From positions 1 to 34,234 of the forward strand of contig JAHBMJ010001202.1 of the NCBI GenBank assembly GCA_018398765.1: a stretch of DNA of 34,234 nucleotides. Reading direction: 5' to 3'. Below, in pieces: positions 10,001 through 18,240 of this stretch. The notes under the pieces are model-generated. The model made no database searches. It was not told where the DNA came from and was given only the letters and a program-made list of their open reading frames with translations. The translations under genes and the position numbers were made by a program. The stretch is from Chromera velia (lineage: Eukaryota > Sar > Chromeraceae). How positions within the stretch are numbered: position 1 is the first letter of the stretch; each line of letters opens with the position of its first letter.

Positions 10001-10710
10001 CAATAGGTAGCCAACCGATCAATCCTCTTCTGAAGGTCTTGGAGGGAGTGTCCAAAGATGACAAGGTCATCGGTATATCCAATGCTCTCCAGCAGTAGGT
10101 CTCCTAACCTCACTTCTGTTGGGGGTGTGTCTGGGGAAGAAGAGTTTAAGGCTCTGGGCTGAGCCTCTAACTCCCCGGGCCCCTCCATTGGGCGTTGGCT
10201 TCCTCGGGAAGGTTTGCTCGTTCCTCTTACTAGAGCTCCCTGCATTGAAGGCTAATGGAGGTATGGATCTGATTTTTATTGATAAAGAGAAGAAAGAGAA
10301 GAGGAGAGAGTGGGTCCCCTTGCTTGACTCCTGTTCCTTCCTCAAACATATTGTCCGAGCCCTCAATCTTTCCCATTACTTTGACATACATTACATAAAT
10401 CATTCGAATATCCCCCTCCCCCAGCCCTTCTTCTTTAAGCTTCTCTATCAGTTTTTTTCTGTCTACTTTGTTAAATGCCTTACTGAAGTATACAAAGGAA
10501 GCAAACAACGGTCTCTTCTTATTTTTTGCAGTTTCGGATAAAACAAACAAAGCATGAATCGCCTCTCTAGTTCCGACCCCTTTCTTGAAGCCTATCTGTC
10601 TGTCATCGATCCTCGTTCTCAGACGGAGACGAGAATCTATAAGTAGGGCAAAGAGCTTGGCAAGAAGGCTTGCTATGTGTATGAGCCTCTATTCATCCGC
10701 TAATAGAGAC

Positions 10711-12154
10711 TCAGGCGTCGTCTGTGATAACCGGTAAGCCGAGCTCTTCTGTCCAGCTTCTGATTGGGCCTCTCACACTCTTGTGGGGCCGTGTTGGAAT
10801 GAATTCGATTTTTTTTTCGCAGTCAGCCTGCAGTACGGCCGATTCGGAAGTTGAGGCAGACCTGGCAGTGCAGCTCTCTGCTCTCTCGTCAGTCTGTTTT
10901 TTGAATACCGATGACACTAGGCTTCTTGGTGTCATGTCTCATATTTGTTCAGTAAAGGAAGACTGTCCGAGATGAAGTGCCGCAGTCGGATCATCTAGAC
11001 CTCTATTTGCAGTGTCGTCGCTAAGAAAGGGCAATTCATTCAGGCCCTCAACCACTTCAGCTGCTGCCGTCATGTCTTTTTCGCAAACCTCATGGCCCCT
11101 TACTTCTCGATTCAAGATTGAAGTTCCTTCAGTCTGATGAACAGGCCGGTCCGCTTTAAAAGAACAGACTGCTTGTTCCATCGTATCGTGGTGATGTTTT
11201 TCGGATCCCTTCTCTGTTTGTCCTTCACGTAGCACTTCAGGCTGCTCCGTTGCCGCCACCGACAAGGAAGGCCCACTTTTTGGAAGGCCCGACTTGGAGT
11301 TGTTGTCGGCCGGCATGTCGTGATTGTCTTCCCTCCTAGACAGCAACAGGTCTGACATCGCTTCGGTCTCTTCTCTTTCTCTGCTGAAAGAAATTCCTCC
11401 CGAAACGTCAGCGGCTCTGGACAGAAAAGCATTCAAGTCGTTATTGGTATCCGTCTGAATTTCTGCGTCTTTTGTGTATGGTTTTTCGGTTTGCGTTCCT
11501 GCCTCCATAGTAAGAGAGACAGTCGGTGGCAGAGTGAGTTTCAGAAGGTCGTTGGTGTTCGTTCCTCTTTTGGCTGTTGTCGGTCTCCTGTCCCCACCTT
11601 AAGGCGACATCTTCGTCTGGCAGCTTTCTGTCTTCTTCTCTCCATGAACCGCATTACTAAAGGTGACTACCGAAGTGGCTTCAGTGTCGTCCTCTGCTGG
11701 CACTGCAAGAACACCGTAAGATGACCGTGATGGCACTTTACGTGGATCAAAGAGGCTCCAAGGGTTGCCTGTTGTTCCTAGAGAAAACGATCGTAACTGT
11801 CTTGCCCGTTAGCTCGAGAGGAGAAACCCTAGGCGCCAGAGGAGCTGGAGCTTGTTCTGACCGCTGCTGTTGCTGCAGAAATTGGGAAAACATTTCTTGC
11901 ACTCGTTGCAGAAGCTCGTCTTTGAGGTCAGTCATCTGTTTTTGCGTGTGGACAATGTTATTTTGGTTCTCACGTAGCTGGATCAGTCTCTAATTTTTCT
12001 CACAAAGCTCTTTCTTGAAGTCTTTATGCCTCTGCGGGCACGATTGAAAATGTTGGTAAAGATACCTGGAGTCCTTACACTGTTTGCTACAGTGTTGGTA
12101 TACATAAGACTGGGCCAACGGAGTTGTTACAATGACCACTGCTGCTGTACTCAT
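10711..12154 (-). pseudogene. Decayed gag/ORF1-like retroelement ORF
   Basis: From ATG at 12154 the frame reads to TAG at 11990-11992 and continues open to 11747. It then shifts by one base and stays in a single frame to 10711, with stops at 11599-11601 (TAA) and 10939-10941 (TGA). The N-terminus has a possible zinc site, C-x3-C-x8-H-x3-C (HCSKQCKDSRYLYQHFQSC), then a Gln-rich coiled coil (DLKDELLQRVQEMFSQFLQ). The rest is acidic and Ser/Thr-rich with AEIQTD. It lies directly upstream of the LINE RT on the same strand, so it may be that element's ORF1, but the join is damaged. It may instead be an unrelated retroelement. Confidence 0.5.
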
Positions 12155-12227
12155 CGTTTTGTTCCTTTTTTTCTTGCTCTGTCATGTCTTTAGATCAGAA
12201 ATGCACGTGCAGGGCCTCAGCTCGTAG

Positions 12228-13355
12228 ACCTGCCCCCCCTTAGCTGCCGTATAGATCTTCCGAAGCGCTTTCGAAAACCCCTACCAGATCCATGTTAGAC
12301 CCACTCCAGACCCGCCCCCCCTCCTGCACAGATCTTCCAAAGATCCCTGCTAGACCCCTTCGAGACCCGCCCCCCCGGCTGCACAGATCTTCCAAAGACC
12401 CCTGCCAGACCCTTTTAAGACCTGCCCCCCCTGCCGCACAGATCTTCCAAAGACCCTTGCCAGACTCCTTTGAGACCCGCCCCCCGTGCCGCACAGATCT
12501 TCCAAAGACCCCTGCTAGACCCCTTTGAGACCCGCCTCGTGTGCTGCACAGATCTTCCAAAGACCCACTTCAGACCCGCCACTCCTGCACATCTTCCAAA
12601 GACCCCTGCCAGCTAGACCCCTTCGAGACCTGCCCCCCCTGCCGCATAGATCTTCCAAAGACCCTTGCTAGATGCCCCCTCCGGCCTGCTGCACAGATCT
12701 TCCAAAGACCCTTGCCAGACCCCTTTGAGACCTGCCCCTCCTACTGCACAGATCTTCCGGAGACCCCTGCTAACTAGACCCCTTCGAGACCTGCCCCCCC
12801 TGCCGCATAGATCTTCCAAAGACCCTTGCTAGATGCCCCCTCCGGCCTGCTGCACAGATCTTCCAAAGACCCTTGCCAGACCCCTTCGAGACCTGCCCCC
12901 CTGCCGCATAAATCTTCCACAGGCCCTTGCTAGACGCCACCTCCGGCCTGCCGCACAGATCTTCCAAAGACCCTTGCCAGACCCCTTTGAGACCTGCCCC
13001 TCCTACTGCACAGATCTTCCGGAGACCCCTGCTAACTAGACCCCTTCGAGACCTGCCCCCCCTGCCGCACAGATCTTTCAAAAACCCTTGCCAGCTAGAC
13101 CCCTTTGAGACCCGCCCCCCCTGCCGTATAAATCTTCCAAAGACCCTTGCTAGACGCCACCTCCGGCCTGCCGCACAGATCTTCCGAAGACCCTTGCCAG
13201 ACCCCTTTGAGACCTGCCCCTCCTGCCATACAGATCTTCCGGAGACCCTTACTAACTAGACCCCTTCGAGACTTGCCCCCCCTGCCGCATAGATCTTCTA
13301 AAGACCTTTGCTAGACGCCTTCTCCGGCCTGCCACACAAATCTTCCGGATCAACA
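12228..13355. repeat. Minisatellite with 47/55/59-bp units and higher-order pattern
   Basis: The anchor GATCTTCC (or AATCTTCC) recurs at 12331, 12386, 12441, 12496, 12551, 12649, 12696, 12751, 12810, 12857, 12911, 12958, 13013, 13072, 13131, 13178, 13233, 13292 and 13339, plus one copy at 12591 that lacks the first base. The first units are 55 bp. From 12649 on, spacings of 47, 55 and 59 bp repeat as a set. Units contain AGACCC and GACCTGCCCCCCCTGCCGCA. Long ORFs exist on both strands, but the unit lengths are not multiples of three, so a translated repeat would keep changing frame. I treat it as non-coding. Confidence 0.85.
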
Positions 13356-14080
13356 CGTTGGCGCCTGCCCAGACGCATCCTAGATCTCTACAGGACTCCC
13401 CTCCTTCAATGTTCCTCGCCAGGTCTTCTCTGTAGGCCATGCAACGTTGCCCGTCATGCAGGTTTTTCATTGACCTCCCAACGTTGTCCGCCAGACATTC
13501 CCCCAATGCTGCCTGTCATGCAGATCTTGTGGATGCAGTTGCCCGCCAGACCTTCGGTAGACCCCGCCAAGGTTGCCCGCCAGATCTTTTGCAGACCTGG
13601 CTCGCCCACGCGTCCTGCGGAAATACGACGAATCTCGCGATCTCTGTAGAATTCTTGAAGGAATCTGAATTTCACGTACAACCGTTATGGTCTTCTTAGT
13701 AGCTTAACCCTCGAGGCCTGGAGCACCACGAAGGTGTCGATCAGCGGTTAAGAGCTCCGGAACTTCCGCGAGTTCCGGTCAGTGAACGCAGGCTCTATGT
13801 GTACGTCGTCTCACCCTAAAATTTCTTTAGCATACATTAGCGGTAGCCATCCACGGTGCATGCATGGATGGATAGCCGGCACCGCATGGCCGTCAGCTTA
13901 GCAGAAATGCGTACATGACCGTGCGGCGGGGCACGAGCCTGCATGTACATTTTTAGAGGTTACATACATGCTTGTGCCTAGTCTAGCAGGGAGTGGAACG
14001 CTCCATTCGATATCATAAATCACCAGAACTAGCGTCTTTATCCGTTAACTGTCTTCTTCCATAAATTTATGAAGTTCTTT
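13356..14080. other. Degenerate repeat edge and unassigned sequence
   Basis: Up to about 13,610 the sequence has scattered, diverged minisatellite words such as TTGCCCGCCAGA. From there to 14,080 I see no gene, RNA or repeat that I can support, apart from a short palindromic patch around GGTGCATGCATGGATGG near 13,856. Confidence 0.6.
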
Positions 14081-16090
14081 CTAAATACTCCTGTGCATTT
14101 CAGGTAGAGGGGCACCAGCTGCCGCTAAGCTTGATTGGCGTTGTCGGACTGTGATCCACTGTGGAGAAAGCGGCCGTGGGGCAGCAAGGCCTTTTCCCTG
14201 TTCAACTGGAGGAGACCGTCTCTTTAGTGTTCTTACAGAGCCTGTCGTCAGCATTGGTGCTGTGACGTAAGGAGAGCGGTGGCTTGGCCCAGGGGCATAC
14301 GTATTAGACCGTATTAGATATTTTGGGGAGCGTTCGACCGCTGTCGTCATGCTTTCATCGCAGCTGCTTGAGACGATGAGGGACGTTAAAGCAGGATGTA
14401 GCTCAGCTAGCTCTACTTAGAGATGTGGTGGAATGGACAGCTGAAAGAATGTTGCGAGTTGAGAGCTAGGCGTACAGTCAGCTAGCAACTCAGGTTCGTA
14501 GCTAGGTTTTTCTGGAGGTCCTGGTCTCAATGAAATAGATTCCACCCCTGCTTGAGGCTCTACCTTAACTGTTGATAAGCTTGGTTGTGAGCTTTCTTCT
14601 TCTTCCTATTTATCAAAGTCTAGAAGCTGAAGCTGTTCATCAAGCAGCTGAACATCCTTTCAAACCTTGAGGTGGTATTCGACGAGCAGTTGGTCGCCTG
14701 TCCCCTAGCCTGTCCCTCGAAAGTTATCCGCAGGGACCCATTGAGGGTTTTCGTTACCTAGTGGATAGTCCTTCCACAGGACTTTGTACCTATTACGCCT
14801 TTCATCAAAATTTAGGATCTCTTCAATCTCCCAGTCTGAGTCTGCTTCCAGGTCTGTTTCTATGCTAGCTTCAAACTGCTGCGGGTTAAGCGTAGGCTCT
14901 AGGTCGACCGATACTCCTTTGGCTCTTAAGTACTGGCGGAGCAGATCGGCATCCCCCAAAGCCGGTGTTTGGTAGTCAAAGCTGGCCATCCACCGAATTT
15001 CCTGAACGTTCATCATTTTAACCTGTTCATTCCCCCGCTTCTGCTGTAGTTCACGGGCTGCTTGATTGGTTTCTTTTTTATGTTGCCGGAGACTCATGTA
15101 TGATAGGATTCTATGTTCCTCTTGGAACCATGATAACCATCCGGGTAGAAGAACTACGTCCAGCCTGGAGTCTAGGACATAATCCGGTAAAAAGTGAATA
15201 TTGGACCACAATAGATAACTATCGATTCGGTAAACCTCTTTCATGATGTGGTCCCAAAAAGATTGGAACGTCGCTAATACATATGCTCTAAGAACGTTAA
15301 TCAGCCATTCTTGTCGGGACTCAAAGAGCTGGACTAGGCTTTTGAGCTTATAGTCACTGAATAAGTCGAGGAGCAACCGTTCTAAATGGTCCAGCCGCGT
15401 TTGCGTGACCCCAGGCGGAAATACTAGGATACAGATTATGTTGAAGCCCCACAGATAGCATAAGTGGTACTGGTCTAGTCTACGGTCTGGATTCTTTAAC
15501 GTACTACCAATTTTGATAAGAGAGAGAGACGCTAGGAATGCATGGTTTTCTAACGTATAGAGAATTGGACGGTTTACGTTGATTAAACATACAATAGCTC
15601 CACCAGCAGGCATATTTTTTTCCTTCTATCTTACAGGGCGGTGTGCAGAGGCAATGACCTACGCTGCGTGATCGTGCATGCCTAGGCGCATGCATAACAT
15701 TGAATTATGAAGATGCTCGGCAACTTGCCGATCAAAGCGCAAAAGGTCGGCGTTTTTGTTCCGGAGGAGACACTCCAAAGTACCTCCTGTTTCAAAAATA
15801 CAGTGCGCATCACGCGCTAGTTCTAGAAGGCCGCAAAGTTCTGCTAGTATTGAAGGAGAGGCCAGTGGGGCAATGGGATTAACTTAAACGTCTAGGTTTT
15901 CTAGAGGCTGTGCTAAGACTGCAGTCTGTATACGGATCTCCATGCAGGAATCGGTGATACGCTCAAGAAGCCGTTTATACTCAAGAGGGATGACGGAAAG
16001 GAAGAGATAATAGTGGACCATACTTAGAGCTTGGAGAGCCCATAACCACCATCCGCCAACGCGCCTATAGGCGTAGGATATTAAAAACAA
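14081..16090 (-). pseudogene. Long decayed ORF containing the GIY-YIG/chromodomain segment
   Basis: One minus-strand frame runs from about 16090 to 14081 (about 670 codons) with no frameshift, broken by seven stops: TAA 15884-15886, TAG 15659-15661, TAG 15626-15628, TAG 14705-14707, TGA 14660-14662, TAG 14606-14608 and TAA 14417-14419. All segments between stops read like protein. Examples are VGGWWLWALQALSMVHYYLF before the first stop and SILAELCGLLELARDAHC after it. VKVEPQAGVESISLRPGPP comes before the last stop and RSPPVEQGKGL after it. The TAG at 14705 falls inside the last helix of the chromodomain. I infer a transposon or viral-type gene that decayed by point mutation. The upstream limit is marked by a TGA and a T-rich tract at about 16,095. 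Confidence 0.6.
14705..15613 (-). CDS. GIY-YIG (T5orf172-like) nuclease fold fused to a chromodomain, 302 aa
   Basis: Residues about 15-105 fit the T5orf172/MUG113 branch of GIY-YIG nucleases: ILYTLEN (Y19), LIKIGST (K34-I-G36 in place of YIG), NPDRRLDQYH (R44 or R45), HLERLLLDLF (E78 as metal ligand) and a QEWL end. Residues 105-235 are helical with no known domain. Residues about 255-302 are a chromodomain: DWEIEEILNFDERRNRY, then KVLWKDYP and PQWVPADNFRG. Chromodomains on transposon proteins usually guide integration to marked chromatin, and GIY-YIG domains cut DNA. Together they suggest targeted nicking by a mobile element. No reverse transcriptase was found with it, unlike in Penelope elements. 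Met 15613 is only the first Met after a stop, and the frame continues beyond both ends. Confidence 0.6.
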   Translation of the reverse strand: MPAGGAIVCLINVNRPILYTLENHAFLASLSLIKIGSTLKNPDRRLDQYHLCYLWGFNIICILVFPPGVTQTRLDHLERLLLDLFSDYKLKSLVQLFESRQEWLINVLRAYVLATFQSFWDHIMKEVYRIDSYLLWSNIHFLPDYVLDSRLDVVLLPGWLSWFQEEHRILSYMSLRQHKKETNQAARELQQKRGNEQVKMMNVQEIRWMASFDYQTPALGDADLLRQYLRAKGVSVDLEPTLNPQQFEASIETDLEADSDWEIEEILNFDERRNRYKVLWKDYPLGNENPQWVPADNFRGTG

Positions 16091-17401
16091 TAATCAAAAC
16101 AAAAAAAAAATGACTATATGATTCAAATACAAAAAATGTAAAGTTTGACCTATAGGTTGCTACGAGGACCTTCCGGTCACCTAAAAACGTGTTCAAAAAT
16201 TTAAATGAATTGTTTTGGGATTTTTGAAAGCAATTGTATGGATTTTCATGAAGATGAATTCTGAAGTTAGTCTGTATACGATAGGCTAAATTATATAATT
16301 TTTGTATTTCCTTCTTCAAGAATTTTGACACCTTCAATCGGCACCTCCGTCTATCCACCGACCCACCCATTGTTTCCTGCCGGCATCTTCATCTTTTTTC
16401 TTCTATTTTTTTGGAACTCTGAAAGCTTCGCCGCCTTGACGACCCTGAAAATATTTTTAAAACGTGTTCTGTCATTGTTTTCAATCATGAGACTAAAAGT
16501 TGCAGTCTTTGTACTTCGCTCACACCTAGGCTCACACCCACCCGTTCTCCTTAATGATGTTGCCAGCATCATCGTTGAATGGTCTTCTTCTTGCTTCTTC
16601 AGGCAGTCCTAACATACAGCATAAAAACGTTGGTTACCAAAGGGATTGGTAGGGATCGGTCGGTATGTAAAATTCAATTCTAGCGTCACTCAGTAATTTG
16701 AGATTCATTTGAATTCATTTCAGTCAGTTCCGTGCGTAGACTTCCGTCTCTTCTTATGGATCTCTGTGGATCTTTATATAAAAAACTAAATTTTAATCAT
16801 CATTCTCTTTATAAAGCTGATTAAACCTCCTAGTAAACTTTAGTTAGAACTTATGTCTTAACTAGTGTCTTGATTTATATTTAGATGGTTTCAAAAATAA
16901 AAAAACCAAAATCAAATATTTAAACAAAAACAAACCTAAAAAATGACGTTATGTTTTATTATTTGATTTTGATGTCCTACGCCCAGCAACGCGCGCTAAC
17001 GACTGCATACACTGTAAAATACCTGTGGCTTGCAGACCGCGTTCTAGTGCCATACTAGGAAAAAATTCAACCAAGTCTACCGAGACATTATCTAGTAAAT
17101 TTTCATCTAGCGCATCAAGCAGGTTCATCGAAGGTTACAAACGGGATAAGGTAAAAAGGGATAACTAGAGTGCTTTGGGGGGGATGATGGGCTAGAAAGT
17201 CGGCGATGAGCGATCGAGCGGGCGGGGGAAATACATGTTGTCTTTTTTTATAAGAGAAATACATCTACACTCATTTATACTATATGTACGAGGCATTACG
17301 GCTTAGTGAGTAACACAAACAAAGTAGTATCTAGATCTAGATCTATATTCATTCTCTCCTTCAACACGCATCAAAGCATTCGATTGCGCACGTGTCGATC
17401 G
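16091..17401. other. AT-rich intergenic stretch
   Basis: There are long A/T tracts, for example near 16,101 and 16,900-16,930. I found no spliced frame that I trust. A small palindrome, TAGATCTAGATCTA, lies near 17,332. The 101-codon minus-strand ORF at 16,065-16,370 is Phe/Asn-rich and looks like chance in AT-rich DNA. Confidence 0.6.
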
Positions 17402-18240
17402 TCAAGCTGTTGCAGACAGAGCGTCCATTTTTGCTCTGATCTCCAGGATCAAGTCGGTTGGTGGTGAAAGGCCTCCCTTCCAGTACCACCGCGTCAAGCA
17501 TTCTCGGTAGAGAACTGCTTTCTGAAGAGCAATTGTTGCGTGTCCATGTTGCCACCGCGCTTCAGCTACATCCGTTTCGTTTTTCACCCGTTTTGTCCCT
17601 GCAGTCGACTTCCATACAGGAACCAGTTCGTACAGCTCGGGATTGTGCAGTTTCAGCTGAAAGAAAAAATAAAAGTCACAATACAGCGAATGCGCAACCT
17701 TCCGGATGCTCGTTGTTGCGTTTTTGACATCTTCGTCAACCAGGTTGCCGAACTCCTTATCAAGAGTCTCCACTTGAGGTGTCCAGGCGGCTTCTGGGCG
17801 GTGATGAGCCTTCTCATGCGTCGTGCTTGAGACCCCATCGCCATCCTCTTCGCGATTGGGCAGACTGGTCGACCATCCTGCCCCCTCGTTCTCGGGTTGA
17901 ATTTCCCCGGAATGCAAGGAGCGCTTGCCTTCTACGTGTTCCCACACAGCGAGCGGCTGAGGAAGTGGTACCTGGTCCGGGAGGATACAATACTGAATTG
18001 ACGAAAACTCGTCTTTACAGTCTTCGATTGCCTTTTTCAAAACGGCGTAGATTTTTCCAGCCCCGTCTTCAGAGCTGGTGAAGAAATCGACACAAATTTC
18101 AGACTCTCCCTCTCTCAAAGGAGGACAGTCCCCAAAGGCGGTCAACGTGTGAAACGTGAGAAGCCGCGCCAGGCGCCCGCGGAAGGACTGGTCTTCCCCA
18201 TCCTTCAATCTCAGGCGTGCCGTGACCTGTCGACCCTTCG
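17402..18240 (-). CDS. C-terminal exon(s) of the large gene
   Basis: The acceptor follows GGTGTGCTTTTGCAG at 18241 and the stop is TGA 17402-17404. The frame is open for about 280 codons and has balanced composition: KGRQVTARLRLKDGEDQ, SEICVDFFTSSEDGAGK, AVLKKAIEDCKDEF, HNPELYELVPVWKS and RWQHGHATIALQKAVL. It is the most globular part of the predicted product. A possible 42-nt intron lies at 17657-17698 (GTTGCG to TTTCAG). It is a multiple of three and open, so skipping or keeping it does not change the frame. I cannot name a domain. Confidence 0.6.

Larger units (their letters stand above)
8271..10700 (-). mobile_element. Decayed non-LTR retrotransposon (LINE), reverse transcriptase and 3' end
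   Basis: Reading down the minus strand from about 10,690: LLAKLFALLIDSRLR and DDRQIGFKKG (early RT blocks), FASFVYFSKAFNKVDR (block with the first catalytic Asp changed to Tyr), GVKQGDPLSPLLF, then after a frameshift near 10,235 GYTDDLVIFGHS (the YxDD block). After a MITE insertion comes NLKKTKVMRLAG (thumb), and the frame ends at 8442. The 3' UTR runs to a short (ATG)n-type tail, read as TCA repeats on the minus strand, at 8271-8285. The RT fingers upstream of SLLAKLF are missing and no endonuclease was found, so the copy is dead and 5' damaged. The clade cannot be fixed by eye. Confidence 0.85.

Noticed and set aside
12228..13355. CRISPR-like array
   Set aside because: The whole unit is repetitive with no unique spacers, unit length varies, and the setting is eukaryotic.
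12240..13649. Repeat proteins on both strands of the minisatellite
   Set aside because: Unit lengths of 47, 55 and 59 bp are not multiples of three, so the frame is not kept from unit to unit.
13716..13800. Possible tRNA-like or SINE head (AGCGGTTAAGAGCTCC)
   Set aside because: No B-box or cloverleaf could be drawn.
16065..16370. 101-codon minus-strand ORF
   Set aside because: Phe/Asn/Lys-rich translation of AT-rich DNA with no splice sites or motif.
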